54,399 nt of DNA from contig CAJJAQ010000009.1 of assembly GCA_905182095.1 (NCBI GenBank), forward strand, positions 1-54,399, read 5' to 3'. This document shows, in pieces, positions 42,959 to 54,399 of the stretch. The position numbers and the translations under genes are program-made. This stretch comes from an uncultured Pseudomonadales bacterium (GTDB lineage Bacteria; Pseudomonadota; Gammaproteobacteria; Pseudomonadales; Azotimanducaceae). Each line of letters opens with the position of its first letter. Positions within the stretch are counted from its first letter, which is position 1. The notes below the pieces were generated by a model. The model was given only the letters and a program-made list of their open reading frames with translations. It did no database searches and was not told the DNA's origin.

Positions 42959-44878
42959 ATGGGAAGAATTATTGGCATTGACTTGGGTACAACCAATTCA
43001 TGTGTAGCAGTCTTGGACGGTGGTGACCCTCGAGTAATAGAGAACTCGGAAGGGGATAGAACAACACCATCAATCATCGCATATACCGAAGACGGTGAAA
43101 TTCTTGTCGGACAAAATGCCAAGCGCCAAGCGGTGACCAACCCTATCAATACGGTCTTTGCTGTTAAGCGTCTAATTGGGCGTAAGTTTAAAGACGACGT
43201 GGTGCAAAAAGACATAAAAATGGTGCCTTATACAATCGCCGCTGCGGGTAACGGTGACGCCTGGATTGACGTTAATGGTGAAGAATTAGCGCCACCGCAA
43301 ATTTCTGCAGAAATTCTCAAAAAGATGAAGAAGACCGCAGAAGAATATCTGGGTGAAGAAGTTACCGAGGCAGTTATTACCGTACCGGCCTATTTCAATG
43401 ACAGTCAGCGACAAGCCACTAAAGATGCGGGCAAAATTGCGGGCTTAGAAGTGCGCCGGATCATTAACGAACCAACTGCTGCAGCTCTTGCTTACGGTTT
43501 AGACAAGAAGCGTGGCGATACCAAGATTGCGGTATACGACTTGGGTGGCGGTACCTTCGATGTATCTATTATCGAAATTGCTGAAGTAGATGGCGAGCAC
43601 CAGTTTGAAGTGCTTTCAACGAATGGTGATACGTTTCTGGGTGGTGAAGATTTCGACCTAAAAATCATCGATCACCTAGCGGACGAGTTCAAGAAAGAAC
43701 ACGGCGTTGATTTGCACAATGACCCTTTGGCTTTACAGCGTCTAAAAGAAGCTGCTGAGAAGGCGAAAATTGAGCTATCAAACGGCCAACAAGCCGAAAT
43801 TAACCTGCCTTATATTACTGCCGATCAAACTGGTCCTAAGCACTTAGTGTTGAAGCTCACCAGAGCCAAGCTTGAGAGCTTAGTCGGTGACTTGGTTAGT
43901 CGTACTATTGATCCGTGCCGTATTGCCTTGGATGACGCTAATCTTTCTGTCAGCGATATTGATGACGTGATTATGGTTGGCGGGCAAACGCGCATGCCTA
44001 TGGTGCAAGAACACGTTAAGGGTTTCTTTAAGCAAGAAGCTCGACGCGACGTGAATCCTGACGAAGCGGTTGCTATGGGTGCAGCAATTCAGGCGGCGGT
44101 ACTGTCAGGTGACGTTAAAGATGTATTGCTACTTGATGTAAGCCCACTGTCACTAGGCATTGAAACCATGGGTCAGGTAATGAGTGTGTTGATTGAGAAA
44201 AACACCACGATTCCAACGAAAAAAACTCAGGTGTTTTCAACAGCCGATGACAACCAAACTGCCGTGACCATTCATGTATTGCAGGGCGAGCGTAAGCAAG
44301 CAGGCCAAAATAAGTCTTTGGGCAGATTCGACTTGTCGGATATTCCACCAGCGCCTCGCGGTGTGCCGCAGGTTGAAGTGGCTTTTGACATTGATGCCAA
44401 CGGCATACTCAATGTATCGGCTAAAGATAAAGCCACGGGCAAAGAGCAGTCCATTATCATTAAAGCCTCAAGTGGTCTTTCTGATGAAGAAATTGAACAG
44501 ATGATTCGCGATGCAGAAGCGCACTCTGAAGAAGATAAGAAATTCGAAGAGTTGGTGATACTGCGAAATCAGGCTGACGGTCTTATCCATGGTGCCCGTA
44601 AAGCTGTGACCGACGCCGGTGATATAGCCTCTGAAGAAGAAAAGGCCGCCATCGAAGCTGCGGCAACAGACTTAGAGGATTCCTTAAAGAGCGATGACAA
44701 GGATTTGATTGAAGCAAAGATCAATACTTTATCTGCAGCCTCAGGTGAACTTGCGCAGAAGATGTATGCCCAACAAGAAGCCGGTGCAGAAGCGCCCGAA
44801 GCGGAAAGCGGTACGGTGGACGACGCTGTTGATGCGGAGTTTGAAGAAGTTAAGGACCAAAAAGAAGGCAATCAGTAA
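42959..44878 (+). CDS. dnaK: Hsp70 chaperone DnaK
   Basis: A 639-residue Hsp70: [33 protein letters not shown], the [14 protein letters not shown] phosphate loop, and a substrate domain with a Glu/Asp-rich C-terminal end ([13 protein letters not shown]). It folds nascent and stressed proteins with DnaJ and GrpE. Length is normal. A sigma-32-type promoter precedes it. Confidence 0.98.
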   Translation: MGRIIGIDLGTTNSCVAVLDGGDPRVIENSEGDRTTPSIIAYTEDGEILVGQNAKRQAVTNPINTVFAVKRLIGRKFKDDVVQKDIKMVPYTIAAAGNGDAWIDVNGEELAPPQISAEILKKMKKTAEEYLGEEVTEAVITVPAYFNDSQRQATKDAGKIAGLEVRRIINEPTAAALAYGLDKKRGDTKIAVYDLGGGTFDVSIIEIAEVDGEHQFEVLSTNGDTFLGGEDFDLKIIDHLADEFKKEHGVDLHNDPLALQRLKEAAEKAKIELSNGQQAEINLPYITADQTGPKHLVLKLTRAKLESLVGDLVSRTIDPCRIALDDANLSVSDIDDVIMVGGQTRMPMVQEHVKGFFKQEARRDVNPDEAVAMGAAIQAAVLSGDVKDVLLLDVSPLSLGIETMGQVMSVLIEKNTTIPTKKTQVFSTADDNQTAVTIHVLQGERKQAGQNKSLGRFDLSDIPPAPRGVPQVEVAFDIDANGILNVSAKDKATGKEQSIIIKASSGLSDEEIEQMIRDAEAHSEEDKKFEELVILRNQADGLIHGARKAVTDAGDIASEEEKAAIEAAATDLEDSLKSDDKDLIEAKINTLSAASGELAQKMYAQQEAGAEAPEAESGTVDDAVDAEFEEVKDQKEGNQ

Positions 44879-45156
44879 CACGCAAGTTGCTGCTCTTTAG
44901 CGAGCCCGCTGACGTCATTTATCGGCGTTGCGAGCGTTAGCAAAAGGGTGTCTTTGACAAGCAGGTAAACTGCAATCAATAACGCGCGGCGCATGTTTTT
45001 GGCTACTGTCATTAACTGTGCCGCGTTGTTGCATGTGGCGGACCAACATCGTGCAGCTAATTCATTGAAAGTTATTAGGCTACACTGTCTGCCGGTTTGT
45101 AGCGCTTTTATAGTATTGGGTTGCGGGATGTGGCCCGAGATCATTTAGGGAAAGAG

Positions 45157-46284
45157 ATGGCTAAGCGGGACTATTACGAAATATTAGGCGTTAATAAAGG
45201 CGCGTCTGAAGCTGATCTTAAGAAGGCTTATCGTCGCCTGGCGATGAAGTACCATCCCGACCGCAACAGCGATGACGCTAACTCCGAAGAAAAATTCAAA
45301 GAGGCCAATGAAGCCTATGAAGTGCTCAGTGACGCCGAAAAACGCGGTGTTTATGACCAATATGGTCACGCGGGTTTAGATCAGCAAAGCCAAGGTGGCG
45401 GCGGTGGTGGTGCTGGTAATTTTGGCGATATTTTTGGTGATGTTTTCGGCGATATTTTTGGTGGTCAGCGCGGTGGCGGAAGAAGCGGTCCTGCACGTGG
45501 TTCTGACCTGCGTTATAACCTTCGCTTAAGTTTAGAACAGGCAGTTAATGGTGATACTACCGAAATTAGTATTCCCGTATTGGCGGGCTGTGACGTCTGT
45601 GATGGATCTGGTGCGAAAGAAGGTACGTCGGCATCTACTTGTCCTGACTGTAATGGCGCAGGCCAAATCAGAGTCTCGCAAGGTTTCTTTTCATTACAGC
45701 AGACTTGCCCACGTTGTCGTGGTGCGGGTCGTGTTATTACCGATCCATGTCGATCCTGTAGTGGTGCTGGCCGGGTTGAGCGGCGCAAAAAGCTCTCAGT
45801 TAAAATTCCTGCGGGCGTTGATACTGGCGATAGAATCCGTCTATCTGGCGAAGGTGAGGCCGGCCCGAACAATGGCCCGGCGGGAGATTTATACGTACAG
45901 ATAGATGTCAACGATCACGCCATATTCCAGCGAGACGGCAAACACCTTTATTGTGAGGTGCCAATTTCCTTTGTTGATGCTGCATTGGGTGGCGAGCTGG
46001 CCGTGCCGACATTAGATGGGCGGGTAAACCTTAAAGTCCCAGCAGAAACTCAAACTGGCAAGGTATTTCGTTTGCGCGGTAAAGGTGTCACTCAGGTGCG
46101 TAGCACCGGTGTCGGTGATTTGCTGTGTAAGGTCGTCTTAGAGACTCCTGTGAAATTGACCGACGAGCAGCGTAAGCTATTAGAAGATTTTAAGGCGTCA
46201 TTGGGCGCCAGTACTAAGCATTCGCCACGAGAGAAAAGTTGGTTCGACGGCGTGAAAAATTTCTTTGACGCATTGAAGTCCTAG
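45157..46284 (+). CDS. dnaJ: Hsp40 co-chaperone DnaJ
   Basis: A 375-residue type I DnaJ: J domain with YHPDRN (HPD), a Gly/Phe-rich segment, four zinc-binding CxxCxGxG repeats ([32 protein letters not shown]) and the C-terminal peptide-binding domain. I chose the ATG at 45157 with GGGAAAGAG upstream. It lies 278 bases after dnaK, longer than usual for this pair, so it may also have its own promoter; I could not identify one. Confidence 0.97.
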   Translation: MAKRDYYEILGVNKGASEADLKKAYRRLAMKYHPDRNSDDANSEEKFKEANEAYEVLSDAEKRGVYDQYGHAGLDQQSQGGGGGGAGNFGDIFGDVFGDIFGGQRGGGRSGPARGSDLRYNLRLSLEQAVNGDTTEISIPVLAGCDVCDGSGAKEGTSASTCPDCNGAGQIRVSQGFFSLQQTCPRCRGAGRVITDPCRSCSGAGRVERRKKLSVKIPAGVDTGDRIRLSGEGEAGPNNGPAGDLYVQIDVNDHAIFQRDGKHLYCEVPISFVDAALGGELAVPTLDGRVNLKVPAETQTGKVFRLRGKGVTQVRSTGVGDLLCKVVLETPVKLTDEQRKLLEDFKASLGASTKHSPREKSWFDGVKNFFDALKS

Positions 46285-46336
46285 CAAATTACACTAGGCG
46301 ATAAACACAGATCCTTTTCCTGGGAGGGGAGATCGA

Positions 46337-47137
46337 ATGATTCGAGTAGCCGTAGCCGGATGTGCCGGACGCATGGGTAAAACCTTGGTGCAAGCCATTG
46401 AAGAGGCACCACAGCTTAGCCTCGGTGCCGCCTTCGAGCATCCAGGGCATTCTTTTATTGGCACTGATGCCGGTGCGCTAGCGGGCATTGGCGATAAAGG
46501 CGTGATGATTAGCGCAGACCCTGCATCCCAGGTTGACGCATTTGATGTAGTGATAGATTTCACTATTCCTGAGGCCACTCTTGGCTTAGCGGAGATTTGT
46601 GCCCTCCACAGTAAGTCTATGGTTATTGGCACTACTGGCTTGAGCGCAGAGCAGTTAAGCCAGTTGGCGCAGTTTGCTCAGCAGACGTCGCTATTTATTT
46701 CACCCAACATGAGCGTGGGCGTAAACCTTTCTTTGCGCCTTATCGAGCTTGCTGCTAAGGCCTTGGGGGACGACGTAGATGTGGAAGTTATTGAGGCCCA
46801 CCATCGCGACAAAGTAGATGCGCCCTCAGGTACCGCATTACGTATTGGCGAAGTGCTGGCCCAAGCCTTGGGTCGAGACTTGGATGAGAATGCGATATAT
46901 GGCCGTCAGGGTATAACCGGCGCGCGCGACTCTAAGACAATCGGTTTTTCCACTATTCGTGGTGGCGATATTGTCGGAGAGCATACTGTGATGTTTGCTG
47001 GTGAAGGCGAGCGTTTGGAAATTACCCATAGAGCCCATAGCCGCAGCAACTTTGCGCAAGGTGCTTTGCGGGCGGTGGGTTTTGTGCATGGCAAACAACC
47101 CGGGTTGTACAACATGCAAGACTTACTCGGGCTATAA
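46337..47137 (+). CDS. dapB: 4-hydroxy-tetrahydrodipicolinate reductase
   Basis: A 266-residue NAD(P)H enzyme of lysine and diaminopimelate biosynthesis. The Rossmann motif is VAGCAGRMG, the active-site loop is EAHHRDKVDAPSGTALRIG and the dimer/tetramer segment NMSVGVNLSLRL. Length is normal. GGGAGGGGAG precedes the ATG. It follows dnaJ by 52 bases and precedes carA, the order seen in many gammaproteobacteria. Confidence 0.96.
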   Translation: MIRVAVAGCAGRMGKTLVQAIEEAPQLSLGAAFEHPGHSFIGTDAGALAGIGDKGVMISADPASQVDAFDVVIDFTIPEATLGLAEICALHSKSMVIGTTGLSAEQLSQLAQFAQQTSLFISPNMSVGVNLSLRLIELAAKALGDDVDVEVIEAHHRDKVDAPSGTALRIGEVLAQALGRDLDENAIYGRQGITGARDSKTIGFSTIRGGDIVGEHTVMFAGEGERLEITHRAHSRSNFAQGALRAVGFVHGKQPGLYNMQDLLGL

Positions 47138-47480
47138 CTCAGGCGTAATTTTTGCTGCATTTTCGTCTATGCCTGCGTACAATGCTGCTCCAGTCCGCAC
47201 ACTCCAATTTTAGTGAAGACTATAGGTCCTAATGCACCTATTGAAGCGTTTGCTTGGGCGATAAAAAAGCTTTCGATGAGAAGTTTTAGCTAAGCAGCAG
47301 GAACGGCGCAAGCTGTTAGTAAGGCGCGTTTAGTGATGTTTGGAGTGCTAGCGAGATAGGTGCGAGATGTAGCCTGAAGCTATTTTCTAGCGAATTGGTG
47401 GCCGTTAAAGGTCAGTCAATGAGCGCAACAGGAAATAACCAAGAGAGCCCTCGCAAGTGATTAGCTCAAATTAAGGAAAG
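47138..47480 (+). promoter_or_regulatory. 343-base leader region upstream of carAB
   Basis: carA is commonly regulated by pyrimidines and arginine in gammaproteobacteria, and this long untranslated stretch is its likely control region. It contains a possible 13-codon leader ORF (47419-47460, MSATGNNQESPRK then TGA) that overlaps no recognised element. I could not identify a specific attenuator hairpin or ArgR operator. Confidence 0.35.
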
Positions 47481-48641
47481 TTGTTGATACCGGCTTTATT
47501 AGCGCTCGAAGACGGTAGTATTTTTCGCGGCCAGTCGATTGGCGCGCAAGGTATTACTGTTGGTGAAGTGGTCTTCAACACTGCGATGACAGGCTATCAG
47601 GAAATACTGACAGATCCCTCTTATCGTCGTCAGATCATTACCCTCACATATCCACAAATTGGCAATACCGGAGTAACCGAAGAGGACGCTGAGTCTGATC
47701 GTATCTGGGCTGCCGGTTTGGTTATTCGGCAAACGCCGAAGCGCGTCAGTAGTTGGCGTCAGCGTGGCTCATTACAAGATTATTTGGTTGAGCAAAATAC
47801 CATTGCCATTGCCGGCGTAGATACACGTCGACTGACGCGAGTTATTCGTGAAAAAGGAGCCTTAGCTGGGTGTATTTTGGCTGGGCCTGAGGCGGATACT
47901 GAGGAAGGTCTAAATCGTGCGCTGGAGCAGGCGCGCAGTTTTGCTGGGTTGCAGGGCATGGATCTGGCTCAAGAGGTTTCTGGTGAGATTCGTCCTTGGA
48001 CGCAAACTCCTTGGGATTTAGCCACTGGCTATGGGACATTTTCCCCAGCCGATGCGGCAAAGACCTTTCGTGTTGTAGCCTTTGACTTTGGCGTGAAACG
48101 AAATATTTTGCGCATATTGGCGGGCAAAGGCTGTGACCTTACAGTTGTACCAGCTAAGACAACGGCTGAAGAAGTATTAGCCATGAAACCAGACGGCATT
48201 TTCCTTTCTAACGGCCCTGGTGATCCGGAGCCTTGCGATTACGCAATCACTGCAATTCAAAGCTTATTAAAGACCGGCATACCAATATTTGGTATCTGTT
48301 TAGGCCATCAGCTTTTGGCCCTAGCCAGTGGTGCAAAGACAATGAAAATGCCCCATGGACATCATGGCGCTAACCACCCGGTACAAGATTTAAAGTCAGG
48401 TGTTGTCATGATTACCAGTCAGAACCACGGTTTTGCTGTAGACGAAAATAGCCTGCCGGAAAATTTGGCTTGCACGCACAAATCGTTGTTTGATGGCACT
48501 GTGCAAGGCGTTAATCGAACGGATGTTCCTGCGTTCGGCTTTCAAGGCCACCCCGAAGCAAGTCCTGGGCCACAGGATTGCGAATATCTATTTGATCAGT
48601 TCATCGATTTGATGACTGATAACCTGTCTAAAGGGGTATAA
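47481..48641 (+). CDS. carA: Carbamoyl-phosphate synthase small subunit
   Basis: A 386-residue glutamine amidotransferase subunit: [40 protein letters not shown], the nucleophile Cys in [15 protein letters not shown], and [10 protein letters not shown] for the catalytic His/Glu. It supplies ammonia from glutamine to CarB for arginine and pyrimidine synthesis. TTG start with AAGGAAAG; the next TTG (47484) is possible. carB follows after one base. Confidence 0.96.
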   Translation: MLIPALLALEDGSIFRGQSIGAQGITVGEVVFNTAMTGYQEILTDPSYRRQIITLTYPQIGNTGVTEEDAESDRIWAAGLVIRQTPKRVSSWRQRGSLQDYLVEQNTIAIAGVDTRRLTRVIREKGALAGCILAGPEADTEEGLNRALEQARSFAGLQGMDLAQEVSGEIRPWTQTPWDLATGYGTFSPADAAKTFRVVAFDFGVKRNILRILAGKGCDLTVVPAKTTAEEVLAMKPDGIFLSNGPGDPEPCDYAITAIQSLLKTGIPIFGICLGHQLLALASGAKTMKMPHGHHGANHPVQDLKSGVVMITSQNHGFAVDENSLPENLACTHKSLFDGTVQGVNRTDVPAFGFQGHPEASPGPQDCEYLFDQFIDLMTDNLSKGV

Positions 48642-48642
48642 G

Positions 48643-51600
48643 GTGCCGAAGCGAACCGACATCAAATCCGTCCTCATCCTGGGTGCTGGACCTATTGTCA
48701 TTGGTCAGGCCTGTGAGTTTGACTACTCCGGTGCGCAAGCGTGTAAAGCTCTGAAAGACGAGGGTTATCGCGTTGTTCTAGTGAATTCAAATCCAGCCAC
48801 CATAATGACTGACCCAGCCATGGCCGACGCAACTTATGTTGAGCCGGTTGAGTGGACTACCGTTGCTAAGATTATTGAGCGCGAACGCCCTGACGCATTA
48901 CTGCCGACTATGGGCGGCCAAACTGCTTTGAATTGTGCGCTAGATTTGGTTCGAGAAGGCGTCTTGGAAGAATTTTCTGTTGAGCTGATTGGCGCCAGCC
49001 AAGATGCCATTGATAAGGCCGAAGACCGAGAGCGCTTTGATAGAGCCATGAAATCTATTGGTCTTTCGACGCCTCGATCAGCTATTGCGCACAGCATGGA
49101 AGAAGCTATTCAGGTGCAAAGCCAGCTGGGTTTCCCCTGCGTTATTCGCCCCTCATTTACAATGGGTGGCAGTGGCGGCGGCATTGCCTACAACCGTGAA
49201 GAGTTCGAGGAAATATGTACTCGAGGCTTGGATCTTTCGCCTACCTCAGAATTGCTTATTGATGAGTCGTTGTTGGGCTGGAAAGAGTTCGAGATGGAGG
49301 TGGTGCGCGACAATAAAGATAATTGCATCATTGTTTGTTCCATTGAAAACTTTGATCCTATGGGTGTGCATACAGGCGACAGTATTACCGTTGCGCCAGC
49401 GCAAACTCTGACAGACAAGGAATATCAACTTCTGCGCAATGCTTCAATTGATGTGTTGCGAGAAATTGGTGTAGATACCGGTGGTTCAAATGTTCAATTT
49501 GGCATAAACCCAGAAGACGGCCGCGTTGTTGTGATTGAGATGAACCCGCGTGTTTCTCGATCCTCTGCTTTGGCGTCTAAAGCCACAGGATTTCCAATTG
49601 CTAAAATCGCGGCTAAGTTAGCGGTTGGCTATACCTTGGACGAACTCGGTAATGATATTACCGGTGGCGTTACCCCGGCTTCTTTTGAACCCAGTATTGA
49701 CTATGTTGTTACCAAGATACCTCGGTTCACCTTTGAAAAATTCCCAATGGCAGATGCACGCTTAACCACCCAGATGAAATCTGTGGGTGAAGTCATGGCG
49801 ATAGGGCGAACTTTTCAAGAGTCGTTGCAAAAAGCCATGCGCGGACTTGAGATTGGCATGTCGGGTTTTGATCCGATCATCGATCAGAGCGATTCAGAAT
49901 GGCGTGGTGTGCTGAAGCGTGAGTTACGTAACCCAAGTTCTCACCGGCTATGGTACGTGGCAGACGGATTTAGAACCGGCATGAGTGTTGATGATCTGTT
50001 TGAGTTGACGAAAATAGACCATTGGTTCTTAGCTGAGATTGAAGATTTGATTTTGGCTGAAGCAGAGTTGGAAACCCGAAGTGCGTCTAGCCTGACTAAA
50101 CAAGAATGGCTAGTTGCCAAAACTAAAGGTTTCTCCGATCCGCGATTAGCCAAGTTGATGAATACAACTGAGACTGAAGTGCGCGAAACCCGGCACGCCC
50201 ATGGCGTTAAACCGGTTTATCGACGGGTAGATACTTGTGCCGCTGAATTTCCTGCCAGCAGCGCCTATATGTATTCAACCTATGAGGAAGAGTGCGAATC
50301 GCTGCCGACAAATCGAAAGAAAATCATGGTCCTTGGTGGCGGCCCAAACCGTATTGGTCAAGGAATTGAATTTGATTATTGCTGTGTTCACGCGGCCTTA
50401 GCAATGCGTGAAGATGGCTACGAAACCATCATGGTTAACTGTAATCCAGAAACCGTTTCCACTGACTATGACACCTCAGATCGACTTTATTTTGAGCCGC
50501 TTACCCTTGAAGATGTTTTGGCCATTGTAGAAGTTGAACAACCTACCGGTGTAATTGTGCAGTTTGGTGGTCAAACGCCGCTCAAATTAGCCGATGATCT
50601 TGCTCGTCTTGGGGTGCCAATTATCGGCACCAGTCCAGATGCCATTGATCGAGCGGAAGATCGTGAACGCTTTCAACAGTTAGTGGTGAAATTAGGTTTG
50701 CGTCAGCCGTATAACCGAGTCGCATCTAATACAGAGCAGGGTATTGAGCGGGCAGCGGAAATTGGCTACCCAATTATTGTGCGCCCTTCTTATGTTTTGG
50801 GTGGTCGGGCAATGGAGCTGGTTTACAACCCAGAAGAACTTAGACTGTACATGCAAAATGCGGTGGACGTGTCTAACGACTCGCCAGTATTGCTGGACAG
50901 ATTCCTTGATCAGGCCGTAGAAGTGGACGTTGACGCCATCAGTGATGGAAAAGATGTAGTCATTGGCGCGATCATGCAGCATATCGAGCAAGCAGGCGTG
51001 CACTCTGGTGATTCGGCCTGTTCCCTGCCGCCTTATAACTTGCCTATGGATATCCAAAACGAGATCCGCGAGCAGGTTAAAGCACTGGCCATTGAGCTTG
51101 AAGTTATTGGTCTGATGAATGTTCAGATGGCGGTCCAGGGTAAGGACGTGTTTGTCATCGAGGTTAATCCGCGAGCATCTAGAACAGTACCTTTCGTGTC
51201 TAAGTGTATTGGCGTTTCCTTAGCTAAGGTTGCAGCACGCTGTATGGCAGGTGAGACCCTAGCCAGTATAGGTTTGACCGAGGAAATTATTCCGACTGCG
51301 TTCCATGTTAAAGAGTCGGTGTTTCCGTTTAACAAGTTCATTGGCGTTGACCCCATTTTGGGGCCTGAGATGAAATCTACTGGCGAGGTTATGGGCGTGG
51401 GTCTGACCTTTGGTGAGGCTTTTGCAAAAGCATCTTTGGGCGCGGGTGAACGCCTACCCAGTGGCGGCAGAGCCTTCCTCAGTGTTAAAGATTCAGATAA
51501 GCCTGGCGTGGTGAAAGTGGCTAAAGATTTGGTAGATCTTGGTTTTGAATTGGTGGCAACTACTGGCACGTTGCGGGTGTTGCGCGAAGCGAATGTTGAA

Positions 51601-51870
51601 TGCAGCTTGATTCAAAAAGTTAATGAAGGTCGCCCTGACGTTTCGGATATGCTCAAGAACGAGCAGATCGACCTAATCATTAATACAACGGAAGGGCGCC
51701 AGTCTATTGCCCACTCTGCAATTATTCGACGTCTGGCGCTGCTTAAGAAGGTGTGTTACACAACTACATTGACTGGTGGCGAAGCACTAGGTATTGCGAT
51801 TCGAGAAGGTATAGGTGATCGAGTTACCAGTTTGCAGGACTTGCACCAAAAGCTTGCTCAACAGGAGTAA
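48643..51870 (+). CDS. carB: Carbamoyl-phosphate synthase large subunit
   Basis: A 1075-residue protein of normal length with duplicated ATP-grasp halves: [20 protein letters not shown] at the start of the first half and [20 protein letters not shown] at the second, and the allosteric MGS-like domain at the C-terminus ([20 protein letters not shown]). It makes carbamoyl phosphate from bicarbonate, ammonia and two ATP. GTG start one base after carA. Confidence 0.98.
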   Translation: MPKRTDIKSVLILGAGPIVIGQACEFDYSGAQACKALKDEGYRVVLVNSNPATIMTDPAMADATYVEPVEWTTVAKIIERERPDALLPTMGGQTALNCALDLVREGVLEEFSVELIGASQDAIDKAEDRERFDRAMKSIGLSTPRSAIAHSMEEAIQVQSQLGFPCVIRPSFTMGGSGGGIAYNREEFEEICTRGLDLSPTSELLIDESLLGWKEFEMEVVRDNKDNCIIVCSIENFDPMGVHTGDSITVAPAQTLTDKEYQLLRNASIDVLREIGVDTGGSNVQFGINPEDGRVVVIEMNPRVSRSSALASKATGFPIAKIAAKLAVGYTLDELGNDITGGVTPASFEPSIDYVVTKIPRFTFEKFPMADARLTTQMKSVGEVMAIGRTFQESLQKAMRGLEIGMSGFDPIIDQSDSEWRGVLKRELRNPSSHRLWYVADGFRTGMSVDDLFELTKIDHWFLAEIEDLILAEAELETRSASSLTKQEWLVAKTKGFSDPRLAKLMNTTETEVRETRHAHGVKPVYRRVDTCAAEFPASSAYMYSTYEEECESLPTNRKKIMVLGGGPNRIGQGIEFDYCCVHAALAMREDGYETIMVNCNPETVSTDYDTSDRLYFEPLTLEDVLAIVEVEQPTGVIVQFGGQTPLKLADDLARLGVPIIGTSPDAIDRAEDRERFQQLVVKLGLRQPYNRVASNTEQGIERAAEIGYPIIVRPSYVLGGRAMELVYNPEELRLYMQNAVDVSNDSPVLLDRFLDQAVEVDVDAISDGKDVVIGAIMQHIEQAGVHSGDSACSLPPYNLPMDIQNEIREQVKALAIELEVIGLMNVQMAVQGKDVFVIEVNPRASRTVPFVSKCIGVSLAKVAARCMAGETLASIGLTEEIIPTAFHVKESVFPFNKFIGVDPILGPEMKSTGEVMGVGLTFGEAFAKASLGAGERLPSGGRAFLSVKDSDKPGVVKVAKDLVDLGFELVATTGTLRVLREANVECSLIQKVNEGRPDVSDMLKNEQIDLIINTTEGRQSIAHSAIIRRLALLKKVCYTTTLTGGEALGIAIREGIGDRVTSLQDLHQKLAQQE

Positions 51871-51875
51871 TTGAT

Positions 51876-52346
51876 ATGCCTATTCCAATGACTATTGAAG
51901 GTGCCGAAAGCTTGCGTAAGGAAGTTGGGCATCGCAAAACCGCACTACGCCAAGAAATCACCCAGGCCATTGCCGAGGCTCGGGCCCACGGTGACCTAAA
52001 AGAAAATGCTGAGTATCACGCTGCGCGCGAGCAGCAAAGTTTTAATGAGGGTCGAATTCAAGAAATTGAAAGCAAGCTAGCTGACGCTCAAGTTATTGAT
52101 CTGAGCAAGATTCCAGCTACTGACAAGGTGATATTTGGTTCAACAGTGACCCTAATGGATACCGATACAGAGGTGGTTAAGGTTTACCGCATAGTTGGTG
52201 AAGATGAAGCAAACTTGCGTGAGGGCAAAATCTCGGTAATGTCGCCTATCGCTCGGGCGCTTATTGGTAAGTCGCTTGATGATGTTGTACGTGTTGCGGC
52301 ACCAGGTGGTGATCTTGAGTATGAGATAACACACGTATCCCACTGA
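51876..52346 (+). CDS. greA: Transcript cleavage factor GreA
   Basis: A 156-residue protein: N-terminal coiled coil that enters the RNA-polymerase channel, with the acidic tip in [20 protein letters not shown], and the C-terminal FKBP-like domain ending [20 protein letters not shown]. GreA rescues backtracked polymerase. It lies five bases after carB, so it is in the same transcript. Confidence 0.97.
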   Translation: MPIPMTIEGAESLRKEVGHRKTALRQEITQAIAEARAHGDLKENAEYHAAREQQSFNEGRIQEIESKLADAQVIDLSKIPATDKVIFGSTVTLMDTDTEVVKVYRIVGEDEANLREGKISVMSPIARALIGKSLDDVVRVAAPGGDLEYEITHVSH

Positions 52347-52362
52347 AAGAGTTAAACTGACA

Positions 52363-52387
52363 AAGGCAGGTAATTACACCCTGCCTT
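52363..52387. terminator. Hairpin between convergent greA and yhbY
   Basis: AAGGCAGG (52363-52370) pairs with CCTGCCTT (52380-52387) around a 9-base loop. It follows greA by 17 bases. No T-run follows directly, and the T-rich part (52430-52445) lies beyond another weak hairpin, so termination may be shared by both strands. Confidence 0.5.
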
Positions 52388-52485
52388 GAGACAGACGGCT
52401 ATCAGATAACCGCCTGCATTTAGGTAAAAGCTTTTGTTTTTTCAGCCTTTAAAAATTTGCGGGTTGCTTGTGTTGGAGCCGGGGA

Positions 52486-52818
52486 TCAGAAATCTTTCGC
52501 ATCCACATAACGACTGACATTTGAGAGCTTTGCATTGGCCTTTGGGTTTTTGCGGTACAAAACGGCAATTTTGCCAATTTTTTGCAGCACCATAGAGCCC
52601 GTTTTTTGTGCAAGTTCATTGGCAATTTCTCGCCTTATCGCGCGGTCATTGTCGAACACTTTGACTTTAATTAGTTCATGATCGTTAAGTGCTCTCTCAG
52701 TTTCTTCTATTATGCCTTCTGAGAGTCCTCGCTCGCTCACCGCGACCACAGGATCAAGATGATGGGCGATGCCTCTAAGGGATTTTTTTTGCTGCGAACT
52801 CAATGGGATATTTTTCAT
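52486..52818 (-). CDS. yhbY: CRS1/YhbY RNA-binding protein
   Basis: A 110-residue KH-like-fold protein with LSSQQKKSLRGIAHHLDPVV, AVSERGLSEGIIEETERALN and LIKVKVFDNDRAIRREIANE, matching YhbY, which associates with pre-50S ribosomes. It is transcribed divergently from rlmE with 45 bases between their starts, the usual arrangement. Confidence 0.95.
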   Translation of the reverse strand: MKNIPLSSQQKKSLRGIAHHLDPVVAVSERGLSEGIIEETERALNDHELIKVKVFDNDRAIRREIANELAQKTGSMVLQKIGKIAVLYRKNPKANAKLSNVSRYVDAKDF

Positions 52819-52863
52819 TCGGGTATTCTATAAGACTCGCCTCACAGAGTATTGATAAAAAAC

Positions 52864-53487
52864 ATGGTAAAACGCAGTAAATCTAGTGATCGCTGGTTGC
52901 AGCGCCAGCGTAAGGACCAATTTGTCCGGAAAGCCCAAGATGGCGGCCAAATTTCTCGCGCCCACTTCAAATTGGCGCAGATTGATCAGCGTTATAAGTT
53001 GGTAAAGCCGAATCGGCGCGTTTTAGAGTTGGGAGCTGCTCCTGGCGGCTGGACTAACTATTTGGAAGAGCGGCTGGGTGCCGGGCTACTGATCGCTATT
53101 GACCCACTGCCGATAACCTGTGGCGATAGAACTCACGTTATTGAGGGGTACGCTGGCGAATCGGCAGTTGATGATGAGATAGAGCGTATCTTAGCAGGAC
53201 AGAAACTCGACCTTGTTTTATCAGATATGGCCCCAAATATATCTGGAGTCAGGGCAGTAGACCAAGCGAGAGCAATGGATTTGGCGGACATTTCGTTAGA
53301 TAGTTGCCATCGCTGGATGAATCAACGTGGTGCCATGGCTATTAAGGCCTTTCAGGGTGAAGGTTTAGATGACTGGGTGAAGGATTTGAAAAAAATCTTC
53401 AAACAGGTGCATATGACTAAACCTAAGGCCTCGAGGCCGGAATCTCGTGAAGTGTTTGTTGTGGCAATAGATTTTTTGCCCGAATAG
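52864..53487 (+). CDS. rlmE: 23S rRNA 2'-O-methyltransferase RlmE (FtsJ/RrmJ)
   Basis: A 207-residue SAM-dependent methyltransferase modifying U2552 of 23S rRNA. Motifs are ARSKSSDRW-type basic N-terminus, RAHFKLAQIDQRYKLVKPNR (catalytic Lys), VLELGAAPGGWTNYLEERLG (SAM loop), LSDMAPNISGV and GAMAIKAFQGEG (second catalytic Lys). I chose the ATG at 52864. It precedes ftsH, as in E. coli. Confidence 0.96.
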   Translation: MVKRSKSSDRWLQRQRKDQFVRKAQDGGQISRAHFKLAQIDQRYKLVKPNRRVLELGAAPGGWTNYLEERLGAGLLIAIDPLPITCGDRTHVIEGYAGESAVDDEIERILAGQKLDLVLSDMAPNISGVRAVDQARAMDLADISLDSCHRWMNQRGAMAIKAFQGEGLDDWVKDLKKIFKQVHMTKPKASRPESREVFVVAIDFLPE

Positions 53488-53707
53488 AGCTTCAGTAACA
53501 TGAGAATGTCTAAGCTTTAAAGTAGATTTGCCGCCAATTTCACAACCAATGCGGCACACTAGCTCGGTAACTTTCTGTCAGCGCAACCGAATAGGGTGGG
53601 TTTGCGGTAGGTTATCGGTTTGAATATGACCATCGGCTTAGATGGGCGCATAACAGCGCTTATTCGAGTTCCGTGTCCAATAATTAACAGAATGTGAGGT
53701 AAGTCCC

Positions 53708-54399
53708 GTGTCAGATATGGGAAAAAATATAGTACTTTGGCTGATCATAGCGGCCGTTTTGCTGACAGTGTTTAACAAATTTGATGTGGCGCCACAAACG
53801 CCAGAACTCAGTTATTCAGAGTTTCTGAGTGACGTTGAGCAGGGGCGCATAACCAGTGCCACTATTCAGGGTGATAAAATTTATGCTGAGGACACATCCG
53901 GTAATAAGGTGACCGTCACCCGATTGTCTAGTGATTTAGCTTTGACCGACCGTTTACGTGATGGAGAGGTCAGATTCGAAGTCGCACCAGAAGAGAAGCA
54001 GGGCTTTTGGACACAGCTATTAATTGCCAGTTTCCCTATCCTGATCATCTTGGCAGTAGCCATGTTTTTTATGCGCCAGATGCAAGGTGGCGGTGGTGGT
54101 CGCGGTGGTCCTATGGCGTTCGGTCGCAGCAAAGCCAAGCTTCTATCGGAAGATCAAATTAAGACAACCTTTGCCGATGTGGCTGGGGTTGATGAAGCAA
54201 AAGAAGAAGTTCAAGAGTTGGTGGAATTCCTCCGCGATCCTGGCAAGTTTCAGCGCCTAGGCGGGCATATTCCTCGGGGTGTACTCATGGCTGGGCAACC
54301 TGGCACCGGTAAAACTCTATTAGCTAAGGCCATTGCAGGAGAAGCCAAGGTACCTTTCTTCTCCATCTCAGGATCAGACTTTGTTGAAATGTTTGTTGG
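53708..54399 (+). CDS. ftsH: ATP-dependent membrane protease FtsH (3' end outside window)
   Basis: The first ~230 residues of FtsH: a short cytoplasmic end, TM helix ([18 protein letters not shown]), periplasmic domain, second TM helix ([19 protein letters not shown]), then the AAA+ module with Walker [21 protein letters not shown]. The residue before PGTGKT is Gln where most family members have Pro. I chose GTG at 53708 because GAGGT lies seven bases upstream; the ATG at 53717 is possible. The frame is open to the window end. FtsH degrades membrane and unstable cytosolic proteins such as sigma-32. Confidence 0.97.
   Translation, partial: MSDMGKNIVLWLIIAAVLLTVFNKFDVAPQTPELSYSEFLSDVEQGRITSATIQGDKIYAEDTSGNKVTVTRLSSDLALTDRLRDGEVRFEVAPEEKQGFWTQLLIASFPILIILAVAMFFMRQMQGGGGGRGGPMAFGRSKAKLLSEDQIKTTFADVAGVDEAKEEVQELVEFLRDPGKFQRLGGHIPRGVLMAGQPGTGKTLLAKAIAGEAKVPFFSISGSDFVEMFV

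Noticed and set aside
47419-47460. A 13-codon leader peptide before carA
   Set aside because: It has no run of arginine or other regulatory codons and no adjacent terminator hairpin, so it is noted only in the leader region.

Overview
The window looks like chromosome of a marine, aerobic gammaproteobacterium in the Pseudomonas/Cellvibrio/Marinobacter part of the class. The evidence is the conserved order hrcA-grpE-dnaK-dnaJ-dapB-carA-carB-greA, then yhbY (opposite strand), rlmE and ftsH; a tmRNA whose tag ORF reads ANDENYALAA; a CYP153-type P450; and moderate base composition. No species can be named from the sequence alone.

Region 1 (1-8 kb): the end of a CaiB/BaiF CoA-transferase, then a membrane-lipid and light/damage-associated neighbourhood (SnoaL-like lipoprotein, a DUF1295-DUF6134 fusion, DUF2878, a sensor kinase, a DNA photolyase and an OmpR-type regulator). 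Region 2 (8-25.8 kb) is accessory and catabolic: a lipoprotein S41 protease, a Coq4-like protein, a YgjP-like metallohydrolase, a GNAT enzyme, a DUF1993 protein, an amidohydrolase with an AGCS transporter, SDR, VOC, an EthD-like protein, crotonase, a serine hydrolase, a decayed hipBA pair, a probable selenoprotein, an esterase, MAPEG and GST. Region 3 (25.8-32.3 kb): a solitary 1003-residue flagellin, a quinone oxidoreductase, a VOC protein and CYP153. Region 4 (32.3-33.7 kb): tmRNA with a terminator, a possible gene fragment and repeats. Region 5 (33.7-54.4 kb) is core: Sel1 protein, RibH-like protein, smpB, an NSS transporter, ratA-rnfH, bamE, recN, the heat-shock cluster, dapB, carAB, greA, yhbY, rlmE and the start of ftsH.

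The most striking item is at 21918-23033. Two in-frame ORFs are separated only by a TGA that sits exactly where the resolving or peroxidatic cysteine of a peroxiredoxin-like fold is expected (FYRGFW-U-PPCR). A perfect 6-bp stem with an AGTTA loop starts within the spacing typical of a bacterial SECIS. This reads as a membrane-anchored, peroxiredoxin-like selenoprotein with a UxxC motif. Immediately upstream lies a clearly decayed hipB-hipA pair, so a nonsense mutation must be kept as the rival explanation.

Other notable items are a giant flagellin with two adhesin-like repeat domains and no flagellar neighbours, 13-14 bp tandem repeats at the 3' ends of three unrelated genes, a nested 83-bp palindrome between two convergent genes, and good sigma-32-like promoters before grpE and dnaK. 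The intergenic stretches over 300 bases are described as features.
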